Origin: 66-474 sp044464225
GTDB lineage: Bacteria > Pseudomonadota > Gammaproteobacteria > Xanthomonadales > Rhodanobacteraceae
Direction: 5' to 3'
Assembly: GCA_044464225.1 (NCBI GenBank)
Contig: JBIQLN010000006.1
Span: 91,746-155,745, forward strand
Length of the DNA: 64,000 nucleotides
Below, piece by piece: positions 17,492-26,067 of this stretch (positions are counted from its first letter, which is position 1; every line of letters begins with the position of its first letter). Position numbers and translations under genes: made by a program. Under the pieces are notes generated by a model. It made no database searches and was not told the DNA's origin. It was given only the letters and a program-made list of their open reading frames with translations.

Positions 17492-17830
17492 TCAGGCCAG
17501 CTTCGCACCCGGCGGTACCGGTTTGTCGGGCACGCACAGCGCGACATCGCCGTTCGCATCATGGAACCCGGTAACCAGGCATTCGCTCATCACCGGTCCG
17601 ACCTGCTTGTTCGGGAAATTCACCACGCCCACTACCAGCTTGCCGAGCAACTCCTGCGGCTGGTACAGGCCGGTGATCTGCGCGCTGGATTTGCGGATAC
17701 CGATTTCTTCGCCGAAATCGACCTGCAGCACGTAGGCGGGCTTGCGGGCTTCGGGGAAGGGACGGGCATCGACGATGCGACCCACCCGCAGCTCGACCTT
17801 CGAAAAGTCGTCCCAGGTTATCGTTTCCAT
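17492..17830 (-). CDS. csaA: CsaA-like tRNA-binding domain protein
   Basis: 112 aa from the second ATG (METITWDDFSKVELRVGRIV); the frame extends six codons farther. It is a single EMAP-II/OB-fold tRNA-binding domain of CsaA type: VELRVGRIVDA, KPAYVLQVDFG, an IRKSSAQIT segment, VVGVVNFPNKQVGP and MSECLVTG are all hallmark stretches. In Bacillus CsaA has chaperone-like and tRNA-binding activity as a dimer. The stop codon is immediately followed by the NtrC-like sites of glnA, so read-through into glnA is possible. Confidence 0.88.
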   Translation of the reverse strand: METITWDDFSKVELRVGRIVDARPFPEARKPAYVLQVDFGEEIGIRKSSAQITGLYQPQELLGKLVVGVVNFPNKQVGPVMSECLVTGFHDANGDVALCVPDKPVPPGAKLA

Positions 17831-17979
17831 CTGGTGCTGCCATGGCACTCACGAAGACGTGCATACTAGCCGCCCACGCAGCGCCACAACGAGCTGTCGA
17901 TCGCGCGGCGGCCGCACGCCCGGCCCGGCGAATGGCCGTTGCCCCGTTGCATTCGTCTTCGATGCTCCCTGGAGTGACC

Positions 17980-18402
17980 ATGTTGCCCCTGTGGCTGAAA
18001 GCCTTCCACATCATCGGCGTGGTCACCTGGTTTGCCGGCCTGTTCTACCTGCCGCGCTTGTTCGTGTATCACGCCGAAGCCGGCGAGCCCGCGGTGCGCG
18101 ATCGTTTCAGGACCATGGAACGCCGGCTGCTCGTGATGACCCACATCGGTGGGGCGCTCGCGATCGCGTTCGGCATCGCCACGCTCGCGACGGAATCGTT
18201 CTATCTGCATGCAGGCTGGATGCACCTGAAACTGCTGCTGGTGCTGCTGCTGGTGCTCTACCACGTGACGCTGGTGAAGCTCACCCGCGATTTTGCCCGC
18301 GATCGCTGCCAATGGTCATCGCGCAAGCTGCGCGGCTTCAACGAAATCCCCGGCGTGCTGTTGCTGGCGATCGTCATCCTGGCCGTGGTCAAGCCGTTCT
18401 AG
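17980..18402 (+). CDS. hemJ: HemJ-type protoporphyrinogen IX oxidase (membrane)
   Basis: 140 aa with four predicted membrane helices, matching the HemJ (TIGR00701) family that oxidises protoporphyrinogen IX in many Gram-negatives lacking HemG or HemY. The conserved histidine is His10 (WLKAFHIIGVVTWFAG) and the conserved lysine is Lys84 in GWMHLKLLL. The start is the ATG at 17980, preceded by GGAGTGA (17971-17977). The open frame continues upstream to 17842 but that part is Ala/Arg-rich and not conserved. It is divergent from csaA. Confidence 0.88.
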   Translation: MLPLWLKAFHIIGVVTWFAGLFYLPRLFVYHAEAGEPAVRDRFRTMERRLLVMTHIGGALAIAFGIATLATESFYLHAGWMHLKLLLVLLLVLYHVTLVKLTRDFARDRCQWSSRKLRGFNEIPGVLLLAIVILAVVKPF

Positions 18403-18413
18403 AGGCGGTGCCT

Positions 18414-18432
18414 CTTGCCGGCCTGAGGCAAG
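18414..18432. terminator. Short hairpin after hemJ
   Basis: CTTGCC (18414-18419) and GGCAAG (18427-18432) pair with a 7-nt loop just past the hemJ stop. There is no T-run, so it is at best a weak or Rho-assisted terminator. Confidence 0.3.
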
Positions 18433-18465
18433 CGATACCCCGGACACACTTCCGGGCCTGCGGCT

Positions 18466-18474
18466 TGGTATAGT
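18466..18474 (+). promoter_or_regulatory. Extended -10 candidate before the REC/GGDEF/EAL gene
   Basis: TGGTATAGT is a TGn-extended -10 element 28 bp before the ATG at 18502. No good -35 is visible, which is common for extended -10 promoters. A GGGGGGAG-type purine stretch follows and serves as the ribosome binding site. Confidence 0.35.
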
Positions 18475-18501
18475 TTTGGCGACGCGGGGGGAGTTTCCCA
18501 C

Positions 18502-21039
18502 ATGGCATCGCAGTTGTCCCAGCAGAAGCCCGATGCGGAGCTGCAGGCGGCGTTCCGGCAGCATTTGCCGCAACGCCTGCGCACGCTGCTCCGGCGCGCG
18601 CGTGCGCAATGCCGCAGCGGATGGGACTGCAACGTGCTGCGTACGCTGCACGACGAAATCGCGCAGCTCGCCGGCGCCTGCGGACGTTACGGCATGCTGG
18701 AAACCGGCGAGCGCCTGCTGGCGCTGGAATCGGCGATGGCACCCGCCGTCAACGCCAACCAGGTTCCGGATGCCGCGGCGACCGCCGGCATCGACGCACT
18801 GCTGGACAGCCTTCGGCCGCATCTGCAACAAACATCACGCGGTCCCGGCCTGCCCGCCTGGATGCAGGACCCGCCACCCATCGCGGGCAAGGCGCCGTTC
18901 CCGCGCTGCGACACCCCGCCATCAGGGTATTGGCTGCAGCTCGGCATCACCGATGCCGTCGCTGTCCCCAGCGGCAACGCGGCCAATGAAGCACCGGCGC
19001 CCAGGCCCGAGATGCCGCCGGTCCCCGACCACCCGCGCGGGCCGCGCGTGCGGATCGTCAACGACGACGATCCGCTGATCAACGAACTGCTGTTGCGCCT
19101 CGACCAGCAGGGCTGCGACGTGGCGTTGCTCGACCACATGCAGGGTCTGCTGGAGCAACTGCAGGGCGCGCCACCCGATCTCGTCATCCTGGTGGCCGAT
19201 GCAGGCACGCCCCTGGAACAACTCGCCAGCAGCCTGCGCGAAGCGCGGCGCGATCCGGCGCATCGGGTCCATTTGCTGGCGCTGTTGCGCGAAACCGACG
19301 TCGAGTTGCGCCTGCGGGCGCTGCGGGCGGGCGCCGACCGCTGCATCGCGCTGCCCGCGACGCCGGGCGAGACGATAGGTGCTGCGCTGGAACTGGCGAT
19401 GGTGGACGAAGAAAGCCCGTACCGGGTCCTGATCGTGGACGACGATGCTCCACAGGCGTTGTTTGCACAGGCGATTTTGCGCCGGGCCGGCATGGAAACG
19501 CGCGTGCTGGGCGAATCGCTGGCGGTGCTGGAGGAACTGGACCGTTTCCAGCCGGATCTTTTGCTGCTCGACCTCAACATGCCCGATTGCGACGGCTTCG
19601 AACTGACCGCGCTGATCCGCGAACGCGAGGGCTACGTGAATACGCCGATCGTGTTCCTGTCCGGCGACCAGGACGAGGATCGACAATTCGCCGCGCTGGA
19701 CGCGGGGGGCGACGATTTCCTGATGAAACCGATCCGCCCGACGCACCTGGTCGCAGCGGTGACCAATCGCGTGCGCCGCGCGCGCGCCGCGGCCTCGCGC
19801 ACCCGCCGCCGCCGGCGCCGCGACGCCGCGACCGGCCTGCACGAACGCGCGCAACTGCTCGACGCCCTGTCCGAACACCTGGCCGCGGCGGGCGGTTATG
19901 CCGCGCAGGGCGGCCTGCTGGCCGTGGAACTGCGCGACGCCACGATCCTGCGCGACCGCATCGGCCTGGCGGCCTTCGACCAGGTCCTCACGCAACTCGG
20001 CGATTTCATCCTGCGCCACGCCCGCACCGGCTACATGACGGCGCGCCACGGCCATGCGGCATTCCTGATCTTCTCGACCGCCCGCAGCGAACGCGACCTC
20101 GTGGCCCTGGCCCGGGAACTGGTGACGGCCGCGGATGACGAGCGCTTCGGCGCCCACGCCACCGCGGTGCGGCTGGACGCGGCGGTGTGCGCCTTCGATG
20201 CCACCACCAGCGAATCGGCGGTGGCACTGGCGGCGGTACAGCAAACCCTGACGGTGGCGCGCACGCAGGCCGACCGCGTGGCCGTGCACTCCGCGCTCGG
20301 CCCCGACCCGAACGCGCTCGCCCAGCGGATTTCCGCTGCCCTGGCGCACGGCTCGTTCGATCTGGTGTTCCAGCCGATCATCCCCATCCGGGGCGCCGCC
20401 GGCCCTCACTACCAGGCCCTGCTGCGACTGCAACACGGGGAGCAGGAATTCCTCGCGGCCGAATTGATCCCGGCCGCCATCCGCGCCGGTTACATCGCGG
20501 CGGTGGACGCATGGGTGGTCGGTCATTGCATCCGCGTTCTGGCGCAGCACCAGCGCGAAGGGGATCAGGTTTGCCTGTTCGCCAGCCAGTCGTTGCAGGG
20601 CTGGGCGGATCACGGCCGGCGGGGGCAACTCGCCGCGCGGCTCGCGACCACCGGTGTGGCGCCGGAATCGCTGGTGCTGGAATTCCGCTGCGAGGAGGCC
20701 CGCAACAATCTCCGCGCGCTGGTCGAACTGGCCCCGGAGCTGAAGCGCGCCGGCGTGCGCCTGTGCCTCGCCGGCGTCGATCCCGAAGCCGTCAACGCGG
20801 GCTGGACCGGACACCTCCCGCTCGATTTCATCAAGCTGGCACCCGATCTTGCCGATGGCGACCTGGAAACCGTCGTCCAGGGGGCCCACTCGCACAACCT
20901 GCGCGTGATCGCGCCGCGCATCGAAACCGTGGCGCGCGCCGAGCAACTGCGCGAAGCCAGCGTCGACATGCTGCAAGGCAACCACTTCCGGCCGCCCGCC
21001 GCCAGGCTCGATCATTCGTTTCCCGAGCAGGGAAGCTGA
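18502..21039 (+). CDS. Multidomain signalling protein: HPt-like, two receivers, degenerate GGDEF and EAL
   Basis: Protein of 845 aa with no membrane segment. Residues about 10-105 resemble an HPt bundle. A first receiver-like domain (175-290) has lost its phospho-acceptor (DLVILVADAG instead of a D-x-x-M-P type site). A second receiver (300-420) looks intact, with IVDDD and Asp357 in LLLLDLNMPDCDG. Then come a GGDEF-like domain without a GGDEF motif (435-590) and an EAL-like domain (600-840). The EAL motif itself is altered to QALL (Gln638), and the usual DFIKID and AEGVET motifs read FIKLAPDL and APRIET. It is therefore probably a non-catalytic output. The gene is 2 bp before a hybrid kinase, its likely partner. 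Confidence 0.8.
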   Translation: MASQLSQQKPDAELQAAFRQHLPQRLRTLLRRARAQCRSGWDCNVLRTLHDEIAQLAGACGRYGMLETGERLLALESAMAPAVNANQVPDAAATAGIDALLDSLRPHLQQTSRGPGLPAWMQDPPPIAGKAPFPRCDTPPSGYWLQLGITDAVAVPSGNAANEAPAPRPEMPPVPDHPRGPRVRIVNDDDPLINELLLRLDQQGCDVALLDHMQGLLEQLQGAPPDLVILVADAGTPLEQLASSLREARRDPAHRVHLLALLRETDVELRLRALRAGADRCIALPATPGETIGAALELAMVDEESPYRVLIVDDDAPQALFAQAILRRAGMETRVLGESLAVLEELDRFQPDLLLLDLNMPDCDGFELTALIREREGYVNTPIVFLSGDQDEDRQFAALDAGGDDFLMKPIRPTHLVAAVTNRVRRARAAASRTRRRRRRDAATGLHERAQLLDALSEHLAAAGGYAAQGGLLAVELRDATILRDRIGLAAFDQVLTQLGDFILRHARTGYMTARHGHAAFLIFSTARSERDLVALARELVTAADDERFGAHATAVRLDAAVCAFDATTSESAVALAAVQQTLTVARTQADRVAVHSALGPDPNALAQRISAALAHGSFDLVFQPIIPIRGAAGPHYQALLRLQHGEQEFLAAELIPAAIRAGYIAAVDAWVVGHCIRVLAQHQREGDQVCLFASQSLQGWADHGRRGQLAARLATTGVAPESLVLEFRCEEARNNLRALVELAPELKRAGVRLCLAGVDPEAVNAGWTGHLPLDFIKLAPDLADGDLETVVQGAHSHNLRVIAPRIETVARAEQLREASVDMLQGNHFRPPAARLDHSFPEQGS

Positions 21040-21041
21040 GG

Positions 21042-23348
21042 ATGGCAAGCGCGACGGGTGGCGAGCGGGTGGCATGGCCGCGGGTGCTGGGCAGCATCGC
21101 GCTGCTGGCTGCCGGTGGCGCGGCCGCGCTGTGGGTGTCGCTGCCGCAGGTGGCCGCACTCTGGGGCCTGCTGCTGATCGCGCTGATCCTGTTGTGGTTG
21201 GCGCGACCACCGCAAAGTGGCGCGGCGAGGAACGTTGCATCACCGCCGGTCCAGGATCCGGTGGATGTCGCGATGCGCACGCGCCTTGCCTCGGCCCAAT
21301 CGGAACTCGCGTCGCTGCGCGGCGTGCAGCGCGAACTGCTCGCCGCCAAGCAGGCCGCGGAGGCGGCGATGCTGGCCAAGAGCGAATTCCTGGCCAGCAT
21401 GAGCCATGAAATCCGCACGCCGCTGAACGGTATCCTGCCGCTGCTCGACATCGTGCTGGGCACCGAACTCACGCCGGCGCAGCGCGAATACCTGATCACC
21501 GCCAACGCCTCGGCCAAGGAACTGCTGCGGATCGTCGACGACATCCTCGACTACTCCAAGGCCGAGGCCGGCAAGCTGGACCTGGAATCGGTCAGCATCA
21601 ACATCCGCGAGCTGGTGGACAGTGTCAAACGGCTGCTGGAAAAGCCCGCCGAAGCCAAGGGGCTGGCGATGCGCGCGGTCGTGGATGCCGATGTACGGCC
21701 GGTGGTGCGCGGCGACCCGATGCGCATCCGCCAGATCCTCACCAACCTGATGGGCAACGCCATCAAGTTCACGCAACGCGGCGGCGTGTCGGTGCGCGTG
21801 AGCAGGCGCAACGACACCGCCACCCAGCACGAACTGCTGTTCGCGGTGCGCGACACCGGCATCGGCCTCGCCGCCGACGCGGCCGCACGACTGTTCCAGC
21901 CGTTCACGCAGGCGGACGCGTCGGTGACTCGGCGCTATGGCGGCACCGGGCTGGGGCTGACGATCTGCAAGAAGCTGGTGGACTTGATGGGCGGCCGCAT
22001 CGGGGTGCGCTCCGAACCCGGTCGCGGCTCCGTATTCTGGTTCACCATCCCGTTCGAAAAGGCACCGGGCGACATTTCCGGCGCGCACAAGAGCCTGACG
22101 GGGGCGCGCGTGCTGCTGGCCGCGAGCGCGCAGCGCGCGCAACACATCACGCCGATCCTGGCCACCCTTGAACTGGATGCAACCCACGTGGGCGACGCCG
22201 GCACCACGCTGGCGCGCCTTAAGCAGGCGGCTCCGCTCGGCAAGACCTTCAGTTTCGATCTTTTGATCGTGGACACCGGCAGCGTCACGGGTGATGTCGG
22301 CGCGCTGCTCCGCGGCATCCTGGCCGATCGCCAACTCGATGCCCTGCGGATACTGGCGCTGGGCCTGGACACCGCGCCCGATCCGAGGGTGGTGCCGGCG
22401 CCGGCCCGGGCCGACGATGCGGCGCTGCGCCAGGGCGTGCGCAGCGCATTCGGGGTTGCTCCGCAGGCGCGTGCGCAGCCGGTCCTGAGTGCGCCGTTGA
22501 TTCCCGCCGCGCAGCACGGCGATCAGCCGCTCACCGGCAAGGTGCTGCTGGTGGAAGATCATCCCGTCAACCAGAAGGTCGCGCAGAAACTGCTCGAGCG
22601 TCTCGGGCTCACGGTGGACGTCGCCGAAAACGGCGAAGTGGCATTGGAGAAATTGCGCGAGCAGCCCTATGCGATGGTGCTGATGGATTGCCAGATGCCG
22701 GTGCTGGACGGTTACAGCGCCACCCGCCGCCTGCGCGAAATCGAGAGCGGGCAGGGCAAGCCGCGCACGCCGGTGATCGCGATGACTGCGCATGCCATGT
22801 CCGGCGACCGCGAGCGCTGCCTGCAGGCCGGCATGGACGATTATCTTTCCAAGCCACTCGACCGCCAGTTGCTGGAACAGACCCTGACCCGCTGGATGCC
22901 CAAATCCGCGAATGCCGCCCCGACGATGACCGTCGATCCCGTTTCCACCATCGCGCCCGTCACCCATTCGGAGGCCACGCCACCCGCCATGCAGAATCCA
23001 CTGCCCCCCGACACGCTGGACACCACCACCCTGGTCGACCTGGAAGACATCATGGGCGACGAACTGGTTACCCTGGTCGATGCCTACCTGCGCGATGGCG
23101 AAACCCGGCTGCGCAACATGCGCGAGGCGGCCGATCGCGGCGACGGCACCGAGGTCGGCAAGCTGGCACATTCGCTGAAGTCCTCCAGCGCGAACCTAGG
23201 CGCCATGCCGTTGGCCAATCGGGCCCGCCAGGTGGAAGAAGCCGCGCGCAACGGCACGCTGGCCAACCCGTCGGACAGCGTGGCCGCGCTCGAAAAGTTG
23301 TACGCCAACGCCGCGACGGCGCTGAGGCAGCGCTACAAGCGGTCATAG
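21042..23348 (+). CDS. RpfC-like hybrid sensor histidine kinase (TM, HisKA, HATPase, REC, HPt)
   Basis: 768 aa from the ATG at 21042, two bases after the upstream stop. Two N-terminal membrane helices (about 14-50) are followed by a coiled coil and HisKA (SMSHEIRTPLNG, His122). The ATPase domain has NLMGNAIKFT, DTGIGL and GTGLGLTICKKL. A receiver-like linker (about 350-480) is followed by a true receiver with Asp549 (MDCQMPVLDG) and a C-terminal HPt domain with His710 (LAHSLKSSS). This phosphorelay order matches RpfC/BarA-type kinases. No rpfF or rpfG lies nearby, so it should not be named rpfC. It probably signals to the preceding REC protein. Confidence 0.88.
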   Translation: MASATGGERVAWPRVLGSIALLAAGGAAALWVSLPQVAALWGLLLIALILLWLARPPQSGAARNVASPPVQDPVDVAMRTRLASAQSELASLRGVQRELLAAKQAAEAAMLAKSEFLASMSHEIRTPLNGILPLLDIVLGTELTPAQREYLITANASAKELLRIVDDILDYSKAEAGKLDLESVSINIRELVDSVKRLLEKPAEAKGLAMRAVVDADVRPVVRGDPMRIRQILTNLMGNAIKFTQRGGVSVRVSRRNDTATQHELLFAVRDTGIGLAADAAARLFQPFTQADASVTRRYGGTGLGLTICKKLVDLMGGRIGVRSEPGRGSVFWFTIPFEKAPGDISGAHKSLTGARVLLAASAQRAQHITPILATLELDATHVGDAGTTLARLKQAAPLGKTFSFDLLIVDTGSVTGDVGALLRGILADRQLDALRILALGLDTAPDPRVVPAPARADDAALRQGVRSAFGVAPQARAQPVLSAPLIPAAQHGDQPLTGKVLLVEDHPVNQKVAQKLLERLGLTVDVAENGEVALEKLREQPYAMVLMDCQMPVLDGYSATRRLREIESGQGKPRTPVIAMTAHAMSGDRERCLQAGMDDYLSKPLDRQLLEQTLTRWMPKSANAAPTMTVDPVSTIAPVTHSEATPPAMQNPLPPDTLDTTTLVDLEDIMGDELVTLVDAYLRDGETRLRNMREAADRGDGTEVGKLAHSLKSSSANLGAMPLANRARQVEEAARNGTLANPSDSVAALEKLYANAATALRQRYKRS

Positions 23349-23411
23349 CCGGGAATCGTTTGCGAAGACGTCGAGGATCGCGAAGCGATCTCCGCATCCG
23401 CGCGTCTGCAG

Positions 23412-23438
23412 GTCGGGCTGAGCAACGCGAAGCCCGAC
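23412..23438. repeat. REP-like hairpin (R1): GTCGGGCT / AGCCCGAC
   Basis: A perfect 8-bp stem (23412-23419 with 23431-23438) and an 11-nt loop. The same design, GTTGGGCT/AGCCCAAC, is at 28515-28551. Both sit between convergent genes. Confidence 0.6.
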
Positions 23439-23527
23439 GATGCGTTTGCGTTGGGCTTAACTCCGTTCAGCACTACGCACTTCGCGGCAATTTCCAACCC
23501 ACCGACCTTCTGATCGGCACACCCCCC

Positions 23528-23618
23528 ATCCCGGCGCAAGTCGGGATCCAGTGACGTTCGCGCAACGCGCTGGAATGCAACGGCACCGGGTCCCGGATAT
23601 CGCCTGGCGATTCCGGGA
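23528..23618. repeat. Paired BIME-like palindromes
   Basis: The first is ATCCCG (23528-23533) with CGGGAT (23542-23547). The second is TCCCGGA-x-ATCGCC (23591-23604) with GGCGAT-TCCGGGA (23606-23618), a nearly continuous 13-bp stem with one bulge. The ATCCCGGC...CGGGATCCAG style is common in Xanthomonadales intergenic DNA. Confidence 0.55.
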
Positions 23619-23672
23619 TGACGAGCAAAATCGAGGTTTCCCTCGAGCCGACTGCCACGTAGCCTCGGAGGC

Positions 23673-24143
23673 CTAGCTGCGGATATGCGTCTGCAGGTAA
23701 TTCTCCAGGCCCACCTGTTCGATCAGGCCGAGCTGCGTTTCCAGCCAGTCGATGTGTTCTTCCTCGGAATGCATGATGTCGCCGAAGAGCTGCCGGCTGA
23801 CGTAATCGCCGGTCTGTTCGCAGTAGGCGATCGCCACCTGCAGATCGGGTAGCGCGGCGCGTTCGAGTTTCAGGTCGCACTCGATGCATTCCTTCGGCGT
23901 CTGCCCGACCAGCAGCTTGCCGAGTTTCTGCAGGTTGGGCAGCCCTTCGAGGAACAGGATGCGTTCGACCAGGCGGTCGGCGTGCTTCATCTCGTCGATC
24001 GATTCGGCGCGCTCGTGCTCGGCCAGCTCCTTGTAGCCCCAGTTGTCGTACATCCGGTAATGCAGGAAGTACTGGTTGATCGCGATCAGCTCGTTGCCCA
24101 GCACCTTGTTGAGGTGCTCGATGACCTTGGCGTCGCCCTTCAT
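23673..24143 (-). CDS. bfr: Bacterioferritin
   Basis: Iron-storage cage subunit, 156 aa. Ferroxidase ligands are visible at Glu18 (NELIAINQYF), Glu51 and His54 (ESIDEMKHADR) and in the HSEEEHIDWLE helix. Met52 is the expected heme ligand between subunits, marking a true Bfr rather than a Dps or FtnA. I chose the ATG at 24141-24143 (MKGDAKVIEHLNKVL), preceded on its strand by AAGGAAG; the frame extends ten codons upstream. bfd lies 172 bp upstream on the same strand, the usual partner for releasing stored iron. Confidence 0.96.
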   Translation of the reverse strand: MKGDAKVIEHLNKVLGNELIAINQYFLHYRMYDNWGYKELAEHERAESIDEMKHADRLVERILFLEGLPNLQKLGKLLVGQTPKECIECDLKLERAALPDLQVAIAYCEQTGDYVSRQLFGDIMHSEEEHIDWLETQLGLIEQVGLENYLQTHIRS

Positions 24144-24200
24144 GGTGGCTTCCTTGTGCAAAACGCGCGACACGCGCGAAGCCGATGACTATACCGCCAA

Positions 24201-24244
24201 CGGCTGCGCGGCTGTCGTGAAAAGCCAGCCCGGAAGGGGCGTCC
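24201..24244 (-). repeat. Inverted copy of dispersed repeat R2
   Basis: On the minus strand this reads a CCTTCCGGGCTGG stretch followed by CTTTTCACGACAGCCG, matching the core at 26603-26650 (GG-CTTTTCAC-CACGGCGG). It lies in the bfr-bfd gap. Confidence 0.45.
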
Positions 24245-24315
24245 CGAGATTGATTGCCGAAAGGCTGGAAGGAGATGTCGCTACAGCGACGCGGCGATCC
24301 GGGATGGTCGCGCTT

Positions 24316-24516
24316 CTATGCCGCAATGGGCAGGGCGGCGGCCCTGCGTTCGGACGCGACGGCGCTTTCCACCAGTTCGCGTGCTTCGCCTTCGCAGCAG
24401 CCGCAGCAGGTGGAGCAACCGGTCTGCGCCTGCACCGCTTCGAACGTATCCGCACCACACGCGACCGCGTGGCGGATGTCCTGGTCGGTGACGGCTTTGC
24501 AGATGCAGACGTACAT
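24316..24516 (-). CDS. bfd: Bacterioferritin-associated ferredoxin
   Basis: 66-aa [2Fe-2S] protein that reduces bacterioferritin to mobilise iron. From the ATG at 24514-24516 it begins MYVCICKAVTDQDIRHAV, the hallmark Bfd start. Cys4, Cys6 and the Cys34-Cys41 group (GCSTCCGCC) supply four cluster ligands plus one extra cysteine. The frame continues upstream for 20 codons without similarity. A Fur-box-like sequence lies 45 bp upstream (24561-24575), in line with induction at low iron. Confidence 0.93.
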   Translation of the reverse strand: MYVCICKAVTDQDIRHAVACGADTFEAVQAQTGCSTCCGCCEGEARELVESAVASERRAAALPIAA

Positions 24517-24560
24517 GGCGGGTTCGAGAGATCGCTCGAAGGGCGCCATTTGAACGCGAA

Positions 24561-24575
24561 TGCGAATGATTGTCA
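24561..24575 (-). promoter_or_regulatory. Fur-box-like site upstream of bfd
   Basis: On the minus strand TGACAATCATTCGCA matches the 7-1-7 Fur consensus TGATAATNATTATCA at 11 of 14 defined positions. Its place just upstream of bfd supports iron repression. Binding is inferred. Confidence 0.5.
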
Positions 24576-24602
24576 AGTAGCTTCAGCGGGCGGCAGACCC
24601 GG

Positions 24603-25136
24603 TCATGCCGCGGCAGAACGCCCGTTGCCGGGTGCCGGCGTGACGCCTATCTCGACCGAACAGGCAGCCTCGACCAGCGGCGCGAAATAACGCAGCGCGC
24701 GCCGGTAGACCTCACGCTTGAAGTCCACGACGTGCTCGGCCGGGTACCAGAAATCCACCCAGCGCCACACGTCGAACTCGGGAGTGGCGTGGGCGTCCAG
24801 CCGGAACGCGGAATCGACATCCAGCATCCTGAGCAGGAACCATACCTGCTTCTGGCCGATGCAGGTCGGGTGCCGGCCGCGCCGCACGTAGCGCGGCGGC
24901 AGCCGGTAGCGCAGCCAGCCGTGGGTGGAGCCCAGCACCTCGACCTGGTCGGCGCGCAGGCCGGTTTCTTCCTCCAGCTCGCGGTACATCGCCTCGTCGG
25001 GGGTCTCGTCCGTGTTCATCCCGCCTTGCGGGAATTGCCAGCCGTCGCGCTGCACCCGTCGCGCCCAGAACACCTGGCCGCTCGCGTTCAGCAACACGAT
25101 GCCCACGTTCAAGCGGTAGCCGTCCACGTCGATCAT
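24603..25136 (-). CDS. rppH: RNA pyrophosphohydrolase RppH
   Basis: Nudix enzyme that trims 5' triphosphates of mRNA to start decay. It is 177 aa. The RppH-specific N-terminus (MIDVDGYRLNVGIVLLN) starts at the ATG at 25134-25136. The Nudix box begins at about residue 39 (GGMNTDETPDEAMYRELEEE). WQFPQGG before it, and later QKQVWFLLRM and FDVWRWVDFWYP, are typical. The C-terminal tail is short and low-complexity. The frame extends upstream to 25304 without similarity. Confidence 0.93.
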   Translation of the reverse strand: MIDVDGYRLNVGIVLLNASGQVFWARRVQRDGWQFPQGGMNTDETPDEAMYRELEEETGLRADQVEVLGSTHGWLRYRLPPRYVRRGRHPTCIGQKQVWFLLRMLDVDSAFRLDAHATPEFDVWRWVDFWYPAEHVVDFKREVYRRALRYFAPLVEAACSVEIGVTPAPGNGRSAAA

Positions 25137-25290
25137 GGGCCGATTCAAGCACAGCCCGAGAACACGAAGCAAGTTGCGCGGTCTCAGTATGAACCCGCGC
25201 GAGCAGACCGACCACCCGGTTTCCGGCGCGGCGGGTTGCAAGCGGCGCGCCGGCTGGCTATAAGCGGCGGACCCATTGGCGCTCGCAGGC

Positions 25291-26022
25291 ATGGCTTCGA
25301 CCATCTTCCACCACTGGCTGGACCAATATCATGCGCTGCCGCCAGCGCGCCAGCGCTGGATACGCCGCGGCGCGTGGACGTTGTGCGTCGTGGTGGTTTT
25401 CCTGCTGGGGATAGCCGTCGGGCGCGGATTGGGCTTTCCCAATGGCCTCGAGGCGCGCGCCCGCCGGCTCACCGCACAGAACGCCGCGCTGCAGAATCAA
25501 CTCCAGGGCCTGCAGCAACAACAGCAAACCACTTCGACCGCACTGGCTGCGCTGAAGCAATCGCTGGCCGCCCGCGACAGCGAATTGCAGAAGCTGAAGC
25601 AGGAACAGGCTTTCTACAGCAAGCTCATCGGCATCGACAGCGATCGGTCCGGGCTTGGCGTGCATGGGATCGCGGTGACGCAAGTGTCCGGTACCGACGC
25701 CTGGAATTTCGTGGCCACCCTGGTGAACACGGCCGAGAACGCCGATGCCGCGCGCGGCACCTTGACCCTCGCGGTGGAAGGCGTGCGCGGCGGCAAGCTC
25801 GCGACGCTGGGCTGGAGCGATCTCGCCGGACCCGGCGCCCACGATGGCGTGCCGTTCGCGTTCAAGTTCTTCCAGCAGGTGCGCGGTTCCTTCGTGCTGC
25901 CCAAGGGCTTCGTGCCGAATCGCGTGGTCGTCACGCTGCGGCCCAAGGGCGGTGCAAGCGTGACCCGCAAGCTGGACTGGAGCGAAACCGTTGCCGGGTC
26001 GCACGACAGCGCCGTGCCTTGA
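25291..26022 (+). CDS. Single-pass membrane protein with coiled coil (DUF6776-like)
   Basis: Product of 243 aa. A membrane helix at about residues 27-46 (VVVVFLLGIAVGRG) is followed by a Gln-rich coiled coil at about 54-110, then a beta-rich C-terminal domain (GIDSDRSGLGVHGIAV, WNFVATLVNTAEN, FVPNRVVVTLRPKGG). This layout resembles a family often found near Fe-S and cell-division genes in gammaproteobacteria, which I believe is DUF6776; I cannot confirm it. The ATG at 25291 is preferred over a TTG at 25276. It may be transcribed with erpA 45 bp downstream. Confidence 0.72.
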   Translation: MASTIFHHWLDQYHALPPARQRWIRRGAWTLCVVVVFLLGIAVGRGLGFPNGLEARARRLTAQNAALQNQLQGLQQQQQTTSTALAALKQSLAARDSELQKLKQEQAFYSKLIGIDSDRSGLGVHGIAVTQVSGTDAWNFVATLVNTAENADAARGTLTLAVEGVRGGKLATLGWSDLAGPGAHDGVPFAFKFFQQVRGSFVLPKGFVPNRVVVTLRPKGGASVTRKLDWSETVAGSHDSAVP

Positions 26023-26067
26023 TCGGCCTGCGCGACGCCTCCATGATGGTTGCAGAGGTATGGCCCC

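Larger units (their letters stand above)
23349..23672. other. Convergent intergenic region filled with palindromic repeats
   Basis: 324 bp between the hybrid kinase and bfr, with no convincing gene. It holds the GTCGGGCT/AGCCCGAC hairpin (23412-23438) and a pair of CCCGG-type palindromes (23528-23547 and 23591-23618). Any of these could end transcription or stabilise mRNA from either side. Confidence 0.55.

Noticed and set aside
21042..23348. Naming the hybrid kinase rpfC
   Set aside because: The domain order fits, but no rpfF or rpfG lies nearby and other hybrid kinases share the plan.
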